A DNA stretch of 64,000 nt from Sipunculus nudus (GCA_026874595.1 JAPPUL010000084.1:1-64000); one strand, 5' to 3'. Numbered from the stretch's first letter, positions 9,363-19,749 are shown. Notes: a model not told the origin generated them from the sequence alone. Numbers and translations are program-made.

Positions 9363-11405
9363 ATGGCATCTATAGATGATTTGAAGAGTAAGCTTACAGT
9401 AGAGGATGTGAGGCTTGATGGGGGGGTAGAGAGTGAGCAAGAGGCGGTAGAGTTTAAAGGAGAGAGGATGGAAGATGTACTTGAGGAGGCATCAAGCTAT
9501 TTTGGAGAAGAGATAATAAATCTTGACTATGATGTTTTAGATAAACCACGTAAGGGGATATTTGGAATACTAAAAAGGCCTTATAAAGTTAAAGTATGGG
9601 TAAGCACAAAAGAAGAAGTTGTAGAGGGAGATATGGGGGAAGGGCTTGGGCAGGGGATGGGTATTGATAAAGATGTTGATTCCCAAATAGGAGAGGCTGG
9701 GTATGCTGATTATGATATTGTTCCAGGAGAGGGGATAAATGAAGGATTAGTAAGGAGTAAAGGAGTTGAGAAGAGTTTAGGATTTAGTATAACGGTAAGG
9801 CGTGCGGGTATATTTTTGAATGTGGAGAAAGGATCAGATGGAGTGACAGAAGGAGTTATTCAAGAAGAGCTTTCAAAACGTAATATAAAAGAGTATGATA
9901 TAAAAGAGGTAAGAGCATCTCTAAAGAGCTTAAGAGATAAAGCTGTAAAGATAGGGGAGTGGAGAGAGAACAAGGATTTTGATAGTAAAGCTACATTAAC
10001 AATATCCCAAGACAAACAGAAAGCCTATATAAATGTGCGAGCGCCCTTGCTTGCAGGCCGTGAGCTTGAAAAGGAAGAGATATATAAGCTTTTAGAAGAA
10101 GAAGGTGTAAGATACGGGATAAAAGATGATAGGATAGAGGAGATATTGCGAGAGGGGCTTTATAATCAGTTGGTGGTTGTTGCGGAGGGGAAGGCGGTAA
10201 AACATGGTAGTAATGCGCGTATAGAATATAAATTCAAGACAGAGCAAGAGGGGTATAGTTTTGAGGAGCATGGTAGTACGGGGAAAGTAGATTATAAAAA
10301 GCTTGACTTGTTAGAAAACGTAGTAGCGGGACAAGTGCTTGCAGAGAAGGTTCCAGCGGAGCGAGGGGAGAGGGGGAAGACGGTGTTTAACGAGGATGTT
10401 GAGTGTAACGATGGAGAAGATATAGAGATGGAGATAGGTGAAAATGTAAGTTACTCGGGAGACATGTTAACTGTAAGGTCAGACAGATCGGGGCGGGCGG
10501 TGTTGAAAGGAGGGGTTATATGTGTAGAAGAGGTGTATTACGTAGAAAAGGATGTGGATTTGACGACAGGGAATATAGTATTTCTAGGAACGGTAATAGT
10601 AAAGGGTAGTGTAAGGGATGGATTTAGTGTAAAGGCGGCAGGGAATATAGAAGTGAGTGGAAGTGTTGGGGGATCAGATCTTGAGGCAGACGGAGAGATA
10701 ATAGTCTCCCAAGGGATACTAGGAAAGGATCGCGGTTCTATAAAAGCGGGGAGTAATGTATTTGCAAAATTTATAGAGAATGCTCGTGTATATTCGGGAA
10801 ACGATGTAATAGTTAAAGAGGAGATATTACATAGTAATGTAGATGGGTGTGGAAGGGTTATATGCAGTGGTAAGAAGGGAGCGATAGTGGGAGGTCAAAT
10901 ACGTGCGGGTTATACGATAAATGCGAAAACGCTTGGGTCTCCTGCGTATACGCAGACAAATCTTGAAGCAGGGCTTGACCCAAAATCTAAAGATAAGCTT
11001 CTAAATCTAGAAGAAGAGTTAGATAATACAAATAAGCAGCTTGAGAAGGTAGTACTAAACATAGAAACTTTAACAAAACGCAAAGCAATAAATGCCTTAA
11101 ACGAGGGTGGAGATATAATGTTAAATCGGCTTGATAATGCAAGGCATGAGCTTGAACTTCAATTAGAAGAAATAAAAGAAGACATAGAAGAGCTAACAGA
11201 CTACCTATCGGGGTTCCCAAATCACGGTAAGATATCAGGTCGTATTACAATACATCCTGGAGTATATGTAAATATAAAGAATGCGACATTGTTAGTAAGG
11301 AACGAGTTTAAACATATAACCTTTGTAAATGAGAATGATTTAATAAAGCCGATAAAGTATGAAGGAGTTGAAGGAGTTGCAGGAGTTGCAGGAGAGGAGA
11401 GCTAG
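9363..11405 (+). CDS. fapA: Flagellar assembly protein A (DUF342), with Jag-N domain
   Basis: About 680 residues. The N-terminal part contains a Jag-N-like domain (EDVLEEASSYFGEEIINLDYDVL ... KGIFGILKRPYKVKVW). The middle is DUF342: repeated beta-helical glycine-rich segments such as GNIVFLGTVIVKGSVRDGFSV and GNIEVSGSVGGSDLEADGEI. A C-terminal coiled coil (KSKDKLLNLEEELDNTNKQLEKV) follows. In Vibrio, FapA/DUF342 proteins affect flagellar placement. An in-frame TTG at 9333 is possible, but the ATG at 9363 has a purine-rich GGGGGTAAAAAGG directly before it and begins MASIDDLKSKL. Confidence 0.88.
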   Translation: MASIDDLKSKLTVEDVRLDGGVESEQEAVEFKGERMEDVLEEASSYFGEEIINLDYDVLDKPRKGIFGILKRPYKVKVWVSTKEEVVEGDMGEGLGQGMGIDKDVDSQIGEAGYADYDIVPGEGINEGLVRSKGVEKSLGFSITVRRAGIFLNVEKGSDGVTEGVIQEELSKRNIKEYDIKEVRASLKSLRDKAVKIGEWRENKDFDSKATLTISQDKQKAYINVRAPLLAGRELEKEEIYKLLEEEGVRYGIKDDRIEEILREGLYNQLVVVAEGKAVKHGSNARIEYKFKTEQEGYSFEEHGSTGKVDYKKLDLLENVVAGQVLAEKVPAERGERGKTVFNEDVECNDGEDIEMEIGENVSYSGDMLTVRSDRSGRAVLKGGVICVEEVYYVEKDVDLTTGNIVFLGTVIVKGSVRDGFSVKAAGNIEVSGSVGGSDLEADGEIIVSQGILGKDRGSIKAGSNVFAKFIENARVYSGNDVIVKEEILHSNVDGCGRVICSGKKGAIVGGQIRAGYTINAKTLGSPAYTQTNLEAGLDPKSKDKLLNLEEELDNTNKQLEKVVLNIETLTKRKAINALNEGGDIMLNRLDNARHELELQLEEIKEDIEELTDYLSGFPNHGKISGRITIHPGVYVNIKNATLLVRNEFKHITFVNENDLIKPIKYEGVEGVAGVAGEES

Positions 11406-11440
11406 ATGGTTTTTAGTAATATAATTAATGGAGAGCTAAA

Positions 11441-12196
11441 GTGATAGACGGGATATTATTTGTAATGCTAGTAATAAACTTTGCAATAACGATAACGTTA
11501 TATATAAGATATGCGAGTATGAAGCGAGAGCGAGCAGAATATGACGTAAGGGATGAGATAAACGAGGTAATATCAAAATTTAATAAAGGAGCAGATATAA
11601 ACATAGGGATATTGGAAGATAGGATAAAGAAGGCTGAGGATATTGTAAAGAGACAAGAACTTTTAGCAAGTCAAGGCATTGAGAATAAAACTAATATATT
11701 AGATGATAAATACAATCAACAAATAAAGCGGCCACTAAAGCCTAAAGGAGATGTAGAATTTGGGATGAGACTTCTTAGGGATGTAAAACGTGCAAAGGGG
11801 CTGTATGGGCTAGATATGCGGGAAGGAGGTGGTGAGGAGGAGAAGAAAGTGGGGATGAAATCACATATAGAGAAGGCATATTTAACTAATCATAAACCCC
11901 TTGAACGGGAAGCGGGTTTAAAAGGTGGTTTAGATGGTTTAAAAGATGGTTCTGAGCAAATATTAGTAGAGCCTAAAAATCTTGGTAAATCAAGAGAATA
12001 TAAAAATCGCCAAGCACAAGATAGTGTTTCTTATGCGGGTGATTATAGTAATGGAAGTAATGCAAAGAAAGCTAATATGATAGCCAAATGCATAGGAGAG
12101 GGTAAAACTCATAATGAGATAGCAAAAGAGCTTGGGCTAAGTCTTGGGGAGATACAGCTTTTCACAAAACTAATAAGACAAAAGATATTAGGCTAA
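11441..12196 (+). CDS. Membrane-anchored protein with C-terminal helix-turn-helix, unknown
   Basis: A 251-residue protein with one N-terminal hydrophobic helix (IDGILFVMLVINFAITITLYIRYA). A charged, coiled-coil-prone middle and a long disordered stretch follow. The last 45 residues (MIAKCIGEGKTHNEIAKELGLSLGEIQLFTKL) read as a helix-turn-helix of the sort found at the end of DUF2802/DUF6115-type proteins. Such proteins sit beside fapA or flagellar genes in several bacteria. An anchored HTH need not bind DNA; I would not assign a function. It starts on a GTG after GGAG. Confidence 0.7.
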   Translation: MIDGILFVMLVINFAITITLYIRYASMKRERAEYDVRDEINEVISKFNKGADINIGILEDRIKKAEDIVKRQELLASQGIENKTNILDDKYNQQIKRPLKPKGDVEFGMRLLRDVKRAKGLYGLDMREGGGEEEKKVGMKSHIEKAYLTNHKPLEREAGLKGGLDGLKDGSEQILVEPKNLGKSREYKNRQAQDSVSYAGDYSNGSNAKKANMIAKCIGEGKTHNEIAKELGLSLGEIQLFTKLIRQKILG

Positions 12197-12209
12197 TGTT
12201 AAGTGTTTT

Positions 12210-12812
12210 ATGCAGAGTGTTAATTTATTAGATACAAATGTAGAAAGTGTAGTAAATAACTGTATTGAGGCGCTAGAAGAAGGGAAAGTAATAGTTATTC
12301 CAACAGATACAATATATGGCCTATCGTCAGACTACTTTAATAAAGCCGCAAGAGATAAGATATCTATTATAAAGTCTCGTCCATTGACTAAAAGCTATAT
12401 AATTCTTGTAGAAGATATAGCTGCCCTGCTTAAGGTCTCAAAACAAGTCATATCAAAAGAAATACAGGATTTATTACCAGCACCACTTACACTAGTTATT
12501 GAAAATGCCTATTCTAATTTATATAATGAAAAGACAATAGCAGTTAGAATACCAAGCAATTCATTTTTGACTGAACTTTTAAGAGAGTTTGGCAAACCGA
12601 TAATATCAACAAGTTTCAATTATAATCGAGAAAGTATAAAGGAAGCGGCAGAAGAGGATTATGCAGGACAAATTGATTTATGCGTGATAAAGGATGATAT
12701 TCGTCTACAAGAAGGGAAAGCCTCAACAATATTAGACATATCAAAAAGGCCATATAAAATACTAAGGCAAGGCAAGTACCAAGTCCCACAGAAGCTACTA
12801 AAGTCAGATTAA
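12210..12812 (+). CDS. Threonylcarbamoyl-AMP synthase (Sua5/YciO/YrdC family)
   Basis: The enzyme family condenses threonine, bicarbonate and ATP into threonylcarbamoyl-AMP for t6A in tRNA. The 200-residue protein covers one YrdC domain: VIVIPTDTIYGLSSDYFN, IIKSRPLTKSYIILVED, LPAPLTLVIEN, IAVRIPSNSFLTELLREFGKPIISTSFNYNRES. The KxRP ... K motif, AxRxP (AVRIP) and STS-N are all present, so it should be active. It lacks the extra Sua5 domain. Its 3' end overlaps by 9 bp the 3' end of the convergent hemW-like gene. Confidence 0.85.
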   Translation: MQSVNLLDTNVESVVNNCIEALEEGKVIVIPTDTIYGLSSDYFNKAARDKISIIKSRPLTKSYIILVEDIAALLKVSKQVISKEIQDLLPAPLTLVIENAYSNLYNEKTIAVRIPSNSFLTELLREFGKPIISTSFNYNRESIKEAAEEDYAGQIDLCVIKDDIRLQEGKASTILDISKRPYKILRQGKYQVPQKLLKSD

Positions 12813-13973
12813 AGCAATAATAACTTGATTTAATAGTATTTTCCCTCTAGGTGTTGCTTTTATATTTAAACCATCATGAGAGAGGGTCAGTAGATTATTC
12901 TCAACTAAACTATAAACTTTCTTTTTAAAATCGGGATACCAAGATGAATCAGTATGTTTTTTAGATAAATTAATTCCTTTTGAAGTCCTAAGAGATAGCA
13001 TAATCATTTCTTTTAATATGGTATCAGGTTTAAGTCTTTTGGAATTAGCGACGGGTAATTTATTATTTTGAAGAAGGGAATTGATATAATTTTTAATATC
13101 AGCTGTATTGGTATATCTAACATTATGAATGGTGCCAACAGCAGAGGGGCCGATACCTATATAATTTTTTTGTTCCCAATAAGAGGAGTTATGAATAGAT
13201 TTGTGTCCGTATTTGGCGAAATTAGAGACTTCGTAAGAATGATAGTTATTTTTGTTGGTATAAAATTGGGTAAAAAGATATTGTTTAATGAGTGAGATTT
13301 CGGATGGAGTAGACAAATCAAATAGTTTTATATTTTTATTAAGATGCTTATTAAAAGTTAGTTCATAAATGGACAAATGGTCGGGCTGTTCTTTTATAAT
13401 ATCGATTAAATCGTTTTTATATTGTTTAAAAGTTTGTGAAGGCAGTCCATAAATGAGGTCGATATTAACAGATCTGAAGTTTATGGTTCTAATAAGGTTA
13501 TACTTTTGAATAATTTCTTTTCTGTTAGTATTTCTCCCGATAATATTTAAGATGTTATCTTGGAGGGACTGACAACCTAGGCTAATTCTATTAATATTAA
13601 AATCTTTGTATAAAATAAGTTTGTCTTTACAGATGCAGTTAGGATTGCATTCGATGGTGAATTCGGGGAGGGAGTTTTTGTTAGGTGTAATAAAAGCGTT
13701 ATTGATGGCAGATAAAATATCTTTGATAAAAGGGATAGGAAGTAAAGAAGGAGTGCCGCCGCCGATATAAACGGATTTAAGTTTTATGTTGGGATATTGT
13801 TGTTTATAGAGGACAATTTCTTTAATAATGGCTTTAGTAAATGCAGAGAAGGTATTGTTAATATTATAATTTTTGGAATTGTTTAGAGTAAAGAAGTCGC
13901 AATAGATACATTTGGTATCACAAAAAGGGATATGAATGTATAAAGCGGGAATATTATTTTTATAATTGGTCAT
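12804..13973 (-). CDS. hemW: HemW-like radical SAM protein (coproporphyrinogen III oxidase-like)
   Basis: The radical SAM motif is in HIPFCDTKCIYCDFFTL (CxxxCxYC). It is followed by SVYIGGGTPSLLP, ECNPN, INRISLGCQSLQDNIL and IDLIYGLPSQTFKQY, the ordered signature of the HemW/HemN-like family. HemW is thought to be a heme chaperone rather than an oxidase. I place the start at 13973 (MTNYKNNIPALYIHIPF), giving 389 residues, the usual HemW length. The frame stays open to 14099, but the extra N-terminus would be an unlikely hydrophobic extension overlapping the divergent gene. The start has no obvious Shine-Dalgarno. Confidence 0.85.
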   Translation of the reverse strand: MTNYKNNIPALYIHIPFCDTKCIYCDFFTLNNSKNYNINNTFSAFTKAIIKEIVLYKQQYPNIKLKSVYIGGGTPSLLPIPFIKDILSAINNAFITPNKNSLPEFTIECNPNCICKDKLILYKDFNINRISLGCQSLQDNILNIIGRNTNRKEIIQKYNLIRTINFRSVNIDLIYGLPSQTFKQYKNDLIDIIKEQPDHLSIYELTFNKHLNKNIKLFDLSTPSEISLIKQYLFTQFYTNKNNYHSYEVSNFAKYGHKSIHNSSYWEQKNYIGIGPSAVGTIHNVRYTNTADIKNYINSLLQNNKLPVANSKRLKPDTILKEMIMLSLRTSKGINLSKKHTDSSWYPDFKKKVYSLVENNLLTLSHDGLNIKATPRGKILLNQVIIALI

Positions 13974-14072
13974 AAATGGGCAACACTTTTTTTTAGATGG
14001 TATTTTATAAATTAGTATTAATAGATTATAAAATATAAAGGAAAGATGAATATAAAGCAAAGGCATTAAGAA

Positions 14073-16094
14073 ATGGATAATAGTTATTATTGTGAGCATA
14101 AGAATTTATGTTCTTTAAGTTTGAAAGCACTTGGGAAGAAGAATATGGTATTAATCATGCCCTGTTTATCGTTTCCAATAAGCAAAGAACGTGATACAGG
14201 AGTGGGCTCACCCTACACAAAAAGCGCCCGAGATTTCCTATTATTTTTAAAAGGGTATGGAATAAACGCTCTACAGTTGACGCCGAAAGGGCTAACTAGC
14301 AAGGGGGACGCATCTCCCTACAGAAGTAGTATATTCTCAAGACATTTTCTATTAATAGATTTATATGCTTTAACAAGAGAGTCCTGGTGTAGTCTTCTTA
14401 AGGGTGAGATTTTCGAAGATATAGTAAGAGGAAAGCCTAAAGAAAGCCCAGATAGGATTAGTTATGAGTATGCATATGATGAATATATAAGTGCCTTAAA
14501 GGAAGCTTATAAAGAGTTTAAAAGGAAGCTTACTAAGGTTAAGCGGGATGGGTTAGGAGGAGCAAAAGAAGAGGGGGAGAGGCTTTTCAATCTTGAGGGG
14601 GAGTATAAAGAATTTGTAAAAAGCAATATAGATTATTTATATTCAGATGGACTATATTACGTCTTAAGCCTAAAGAATAGAAGCGATGATTGGATACATG
14701 GATGGGGAGATGAGGACAAGGAACTTGGTAAGGTAGTAAGAGCAAAGCTTCGTGGTAGAGGACAAGATGGGGTATTAGAAGGTCATTTAAAGGTGATAGA
14801 GGCTGAATATAGGGAGGAGCTAGACTTTTATTATTTCATACAGTATATAGAGAGCAAACAAAGTGCTAAATTTACAAAGTATGCAAAAGAGGAAGGGATA
14901 AAAATATTTGGAGACAGTCAAGTATCGCCTTCAAATATGGACATATGGTCAAATCAGGAGATATTTTTGGAAGGCTATAGTATGGGAGTGCCGCCGGATT
15001 ATTTTTCTGATAAGGGGCAAGCCTGGGGATTTCCGGTTTTAGATCCTGGTAAGATTTTTGTTAATGGAGAAATTGCTGTATCTGGGGATAGGGATGGGCT
15101 GGTGAGGCAACTTGGAGAAGGAGGGGAGTTTTTGCGTCGGAAGTTTCTAAGAATATTCAAAGATAGTGTAGGAGTTAGAATAGATCATATAATAGGGTTA
15201 ATAGATCCATGGGTATACAAGGCGGGGGGAGGGGAGGGAGGAAGTGTATCTGGGAGCCGATTATATTCGTCTCCTGACGATATTGAGTTAAGAGGCTATT
15301 CGCATATAGATGAGAGTAAGATATCAGAAGAATATAAAGAGAGATGGGCAGAGAAACGAGTATCAAATTTAGATGAAGAAGAGGTTAAAAGGTATGGACA
15401 AATACTTGAGATAATCTTTTCATCAGGACAAGAGATACATGGTAGTGATTATGAACTAATATGCGAAGATCTAGGGACGCTGACGTATCCGGTAATTAAA
15501 GTAATGGAGAGATATAGTTTAGGAGGAATACGTCTAACAGAGTTTGTAAATCCAGAAGATAAAGAACATATATACAGAGGCAAAAACGTATCTAAAAAGG
15601 ATTGGATAATAGCGGGGACGCATGATAATGACACATTAATAGGTTTTTTTGAAAGTATGAGTATAGAAGATAGGAAAAAGCATGCAAGGATGCTTTGTGA
15701 GGATTTAAATATTGCTATAGAGGGAGAAGGGCTAAGAGAAGCTATACTAAGTTCTTTATCAGAGGATATAAATGAGATGGTAGATTTAAAGCTATCAGAA
15801 TTACTTTTTAGTGAGTCTGAGAATGTACAAATTATGTTTACAGATATGTTTAAGTATAAGGAGAGATATAACATGCCCTCGAGTGTAAGTAAAAGCAACT
15901 GGACACTTAGATTACGCAGTGAACATATTGTAAAGGCTAATGATTTTAGTAAAGATTATGTAGAGGGATTAGGAGTAATAGATTTTCCAAAGATATTGGA
16001 AAATGCGATAAAGGGGAGAGGGAAAGCGTTTGTAAAAGATAATGCGGAGCTTTTAGAGAAGTTGGAAGAGCTAAGGGCAAAAGGAAGGGCTTAA
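14073..16094 (+). CDS. malQ: 4-alpha-glucanotransferase (amylomaltase, GH77)
   Basis: The enzyme transfers alpha-1,4-glucan segments between maltodextrins in glycogen or maltose metabolism. GH77 landmarks include SPYRSSIFSRHFLLIDL, NMDIWSNQEIFLEGYSMGVPPDYFSDKGQAWGFP, VGVRIDHIIGLIDPW (catalytic Asp), LICEDLGTLTYPV (acid/base Glu) and AGTHDNDTLIGFF (third carboxylate). At 673 residues it is longer than the typical 500-residue bacterial enzyme. The extra length is a charged insertion near residues 130-180 and another loop after the RIDHIIGL motif. An alternative start at about 14142 would drop 23 residues that precede the usual family start. Confidence 0.9.
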   Translation: MDNSYYCEHKNLCSLSLKALGKKNMVLIMPCLSFPISKERDTGVGSPYTKSARDFLLFLKGYGINALQLTPKGLTSKGDASPYRSSIFSRHFLLIDLYALTRESWCSLLKGEIFEDIVRGKPKESPDRISYEYAYDEYISALKEAYKEFKRKLTKVKRDGLGGAKEEGERLFNLEGEYKEFVKSNIDYLYSDGLYYVLSLKNRSDDWIHGWGDEDKELGKVVRAKLRGRGQDGVLEGHLKVIEAEYREELDFYYFIQYIESKQSAKFTKYAKEEGIKIFGDSQVSPSNMDIWSNQEIFLEGYSMGVPPDYFSDKGQAWGFPVLDPGKIFVNGEIAVSGDRDGLVRQLGEGGEFLRRKFLRIFKDSVGVRIDHIIGLIDPWVYKAGGGEGGSVSGSRLYSSPDDIELRGYSHIDESKISEEYKERWAEKRVSNLDEEEVKRYGQILEIIFSSGQEIHGSDYELICEDLGTLTYPVIKVMERYSLGGIRLTEFVNPEDKEHIYRGKNVSKKDWIIAGTHDNDTLIGFFESMSIEDRKKHARMLCEDLNIAIEGEGLREAILSSLSEDINEMVDLKLSELLFSESENVQIMFTDMFKYKERYNMPSSVSKSNWTLRLRSEHIVKANDFSKDYVEGLGVIDFPKILENAIKGRGKAFVKDNAELLEKLEELRAKGRA

Positions 16095-16099
16095 AGCGG

Positions 16100-19000
16100 G
16101 TGTGGATAGAAGGTATAAACGAGCGTATAGTTGACTCAGAATACAAAAGCCTTAAAGAAGCTATTATGGGATTGGGAGGTGTTGAGGGGGATGGATTTGA
16201 CATAAGGCTTGGGAATATATATAGTAGTGCAGGTAGTTTAGTAATCTCGAAGTTATTTTTAGAAACAGATAAAAACTTTGTAGTAGTGACAAAAACAGCA
16301 GAGAAAGCACAACGTATATACGAAGACTTATTAAGCTTCCAAGGGGTAGGGAAAAAAGGGAGAGGGAAAAGAGGTTTTGGTAAAATATATTATTTCCCAT
16401 CTTGGGAGATATTGCCTTACGAAGGTCGCTCACCGTTTTATGATATAGTACACACGCGTATTGAGGTATTACATAATTTATTGTATGAATCGCAGAGCGT
16501 AGTAGTAACTCCGGTAGTAAACCTATTAAAGAGGATAATCCCGAAGAAAGTCTTTTCTGGAGAGTATATAAAGCTAAAAGTAAACGAGAAGTTTGAGTAT
16601 AAAAGGACTTTAGCTGGTTTAATCGAGCTTGGTTATACAAAAGAGAGCAAAGTTGAGGGGCCGGGTAGTTTTTCGATTAAAGGCGGGATAATAGATATAT
16701 ATCCCTCATCGTATAGCAATCCGGTAAGGATAGAGTTAAACGATGATATAATAGAGACAATAAGGGTATTTGATGTAGTAAGTCAAAGGTCAAATAGGGC
16801 AAAGAAGTTATCGTATGTGGAGATATTACCTCAGCGAGAATTAATCTTCACGCAAGAGAGTGTATTAGAAGCCCAACGTAGTATTAAAAGTGCGTATGGC
16901 GGGCGAGAGGAGTATAGTGTAGAAGTAGAAAAGATATTATCGAAGATAAAGTCGCGTGAATATTTTCAAGGAGTAGAGCAGCTATTACCGTTTTTCTATA
17001 GTGAAAAAAGTACGTTACTAGATTATATAGATATGGATAGGAGCGTATTTGTCTTAAATGAGGAAGTAGAGCTTAGAAAGCGCGGGGAGGAACTATATGG
17101 AGAATGTGAAAGGCTTTATAATAGGGAATATAGAGAAGGAACAAAAGTAAGGCTAAAAGCGTTGCCTTCGAGTATGTACGAAAGGTATGAGGCTCAAAAG
17201 GAGCGGTTAAAGAACAAGTTATACATAAGCGAATTTCCATTTATGAAGGGCAAGGAGGATATGGGAAAGGATGTAGGAAAGGATGTAAGTTTAAAAGCTT
17301 CAAGTTCTAATGAGAAGATAAAATATTATGATATAAAGACAAGTTCAACGGAAGCGTATCTAGGAACGGTATCGGTATTCAAGGAAAGGATAAAGAAAAA
17401 AGTATTAGAAGAGGGCTATACAATATACATACTAGCCCCGCATAAAGGTCATGCCAGACGCCTATATGATGTATTAAGAGATTTAGAACCGGCTTTAGAG
17501 GATGAGAGTGAAGATGTAGCTAACGTAGGGAACGCAGGGTCTGAATTGGGGGAAGGGGGGATTAAAATATGTGTAGGAGATATTGCGGGAGGGTTTGGAT
17601 TTATAGGAGAGAGTAAGACGCTTGTAATATTAGATAGAGAGATATTCGGACGTAGCAGGAGTTTAAGGAGGCGGTTAAAGAAGGTAAGCTCAAGTCCAAT
17701 AGAGAGTTTTTATGATTTAAATAAAGGAGACATAGTAGTACATATAAATTATGGTATAGGTCGTTATCTTGGGATAGAGATGGTAGAAGTGCTTGGCAAG
17801 CAAAAGGACAGCTTGCTATTGGAGTATGCAGAAGCTGAGAAGTTGTATGTACCGGTTGAGCAATTAAACCTGGTACAAAAGTACATAGGGGCCTCAGGAG
17901 ATAAAGTAAGACTTGACAAACTGGGAAGTAATAGATGGGAAAAACGGAAAGCCCAAGTAAAGAAGGAGATAGAGGAGATAGCAAAGGATCTGTTAAATTT
18001 ATACGCAAAGCGAAAGAGCATAAAAGGGTATGCATTTGGGGGAGATACAAAGTGGCAATACGAGTTTGAATATGGTTTTGAATATGAGGAGACTCCAGAT
18101 CAACTAAAAGCGGTAAAAGAGATAAAAGAGGATATGGAGAAGGTAGAGATTATGGATAGGCTAATATGCGCAGACGTAGGTTTTGGCAAGACGGAGGTAT
18201 CGCTTAGGGCAGCATTCAAAGCGGTAATGTCAGGACGTCAGGTTGCATATTTGGTTCCGACCACGATATTATGCGAACAACATTATAGAACGATGATTAG
18301 TAGATTTGAGTTATACCCTGTAAAGATAAGGATGTTGTCGCGAGTACAGAGTAAGAAGGAACAAAGGGAGATATTAGAGGGGTTAAGAAGCGGGGAAGTG
18401 GACATAGTAATTGGAACACATAGAATGGTATCAAAGGACGTAGAATTCTTGCGCCTAGGCTTATTGGTAATAGATGAAGAACAACGTTTTGGAGTACGTC
18501 ATAAAGAAGCGATAAAACGACTTAGAACGGGAGTAGATGTGCTATCGATGTCAGCAACTCCGATACCGAGGACCTTACACATGTCGTTGATAAAAGTAAG
18601 GAATATGAGTATAATAGACACGCCACCAGATAGCAGGAGTCCGATAGAAACCTACACAACAGAATTTAATGAAGAGATAATAAAGGACGCAGTAGAAAGA
18701 GAGATATCGCGAGAAGGACAAGTATTTTTCATATATAACAGGATAAAACACATAAAGAGTTTTGCCAGATTTATAAATGGATTGGTAGATGGAGTTAGGG
18801 TATGCGTTGTACATGGACAAATGGATGAGGATGAGGTAGAGAAGGTATTGCTAGATTTTATAGAGAGAAGATACGACATACTAGTAAGCACAACGATATT
18901 AGAATCAGGAATAGACATACCAAATGCAAACACAATACTAATAGATAGAGCCGACACTCTAGGGCTTGCACAGCTATACCAATTGAGAGGTCGGGTAGGA

Positions 19001-19729
19001 CGAGGGGGGAGAAAAGCGTATTGCTATTTATTTTATCCCCAAGACAGGGCACTAAGCGAGATAGCCCAAAAGCGCTTATCAGTGATAAATGAGTATACAG
19101 ATTTGGGCAGTGGTTTTAAGATAGCGATGAAAGACATGGAGTTTCGAGGTGCAGGTAACGTACTTGGGGTTGAACAAAGCGGGAGTATAATGAGTATAGG
19201 TTTTGAGTTATACTGCAAGTTATTAGATAATGCGATAAAAGAGCTTGAAAGCAAAGGAGAGCTTGGTATAGATGTATCAGTTGGGGATGTATACATAGAT
19301 TTAAATCATGAGACATTTATCCCGGATGAGTATATATCAGACGAAAGACAAAAGATAGAGTTATATAAGAAGATAATGGAGGTAGGGGAGGAGGGGGATA
19401 TTTTGAGAATAAGGGATGAATTTGAGGATAGATTTGGTAAACTGCCTGAGTGTGTAAAGATGTTGTTAAAGGAATGCGAGCTTAAGGTAAGAGGTAAGGC
19501 ATTGGGTATAGAATCGATAGTGGAGAGGGGTGGGGAGGTATTGTTAATATTTAATGGAGGAGGGAAGTTATTGAAGGTAGAAAATATAGTAGAGCTTGCA
19601 ACAGATTCAAAAGATATAATTAAAATAGATCCCCAAAAAAGTAATTATCTTTATATAAGCGTAAATGGTCTTGAGCTAGAAGATAAGATAGAAGTGGTAA
19701 AGGAAATATTGGTAAAATTAGGAAAGTAA
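16100..19729 (+). CDS. mfd: Transcription-repair coupling factor Mfd
   Basis: Mfd removes stalled RNA polymerase and recruits UvrA. The 1,209 residues carry the whole architecture: UvrB-like N-terminal domains (GSFSIKGGIIDIYPSSYSNPVRIEL), the RNA-polymerase interaction domain (GDIVVHINYGIGRYLGIEMVE), helicase motifs (ADVGFGKTEVSLRAAF Walker A, VIDEEQRFGVRHKE for DEEQ, SMSATPIPRTLHMSL), TRG (QLRGRVGRGGRKAYCYLFY) and the C-terminal regulatory domain. It starts on a GTG 5 bp after malQ, so it is probably translationally linked to it. Confidence 0.97.
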   Translation: MWIEGINERIVDSEYKSLKEAIMGLGGVEGDGFDIRLGNIYSSAGSLVISKLFLETDKNFVVVTKTAEKAQRIYEDLLSFQGVGKKGRGKRGFGKIYYFPSWEILPYEGRSPFYDIVHTRIEVLHNLLYESQSVVVTPVVNLLKRIIPKKVFSGEYIKLKVNEKFEYKRTLAGLIELGYTKESKVEGPGSFSIKGGIIDIYPSSYSNPVRIELNDDIIETIRVFDVVSQRSNRAKKLSYVEILPQRELIFTQESVLEAQRSIKSAYGGREEYSVEVEKILSKIKSREYFQGVEQLLPFFYSEKSTLLDYIDMDRSVFVLNEEVELRKRGEELYGECERLYNREYREGTKVRLKALPSSMYERYEAQKERLKNKLYISEFPFMKGKEDMGKDVGKDVSLKASSSNEKIKYYDIKTSSTEAYLGTVSVFKERIKKKVLEEGYTIYILAPHKGHARRLYDVLRDLEPALEDESEDVANVGNAGSELGEGGIKICVGDIAGGFGFIGESKTLVILDREIFGRSRSLRRRLKKVSSSPIESFYDLNKGDIVVHINYGIGRYLGIEMVEVLGKQKDSLLLEYAEAEKLYVPVEQLNLVQKYIGASGDKVRLDKLGSNRWEKRKAQVKKEIEEIAKDLLNLYAKRKSIKGYAFGGDTKWQYEFEYGFEYEETPDQLKAVKEIKEDMEKVEIMDRLICADVGFGKTEVSLRAAFKAVMSGRQVAYLVPTTILCEQHYRTMISRFELYPVKIRMLSRVQSKKEQREILEGLRSGEVDIVIGTHRMVSKDVEFLRLGLLVIDEEQRFGVRHKEAIKRLRTGVDVLSMSATPIPRTLHMSLIKVRNMSIIDTPPDSRSPIETYTTEFNEEIIKDAVEREISREGQVFFIYNRIKHIKSFARFINGLVDGVRVCVVHGQMDEDEVEKVLLDFIERRYDILVSTTILESGIDIPNANTILIDRADTLGLAQLYQLRGRVGRGGRKAYCYLFYPQDRALSEIAQKRLSVINEYTDLGSGFKIAMKDMEFRGAGNVLGVEQSGSIMSIGFELYCKLLDNAIKELESKGELGIDVSVGDVYIDLNHETFIPDEYISDERQKIELYKKIMEVGEEGDILRIRDEFEDRFGKLPECVKMLLKECELKVRGKALGIESIVERGGEVLLIFNGGGKLLKVENIVELATDSKDIIKIDPQKSNYLYISVNGLELEDKIEVVKEILVKLGK

Positions 19730-19749
19730 GAATAAAAGCGAGAAAAAGG

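Noticed and set aside
15449-15898. A 149-codon minus-strand open frame inside malQ
   Set aside because: Antisense of the conserved amylomaltase core, where GH77 motifs are clear on the + strand.
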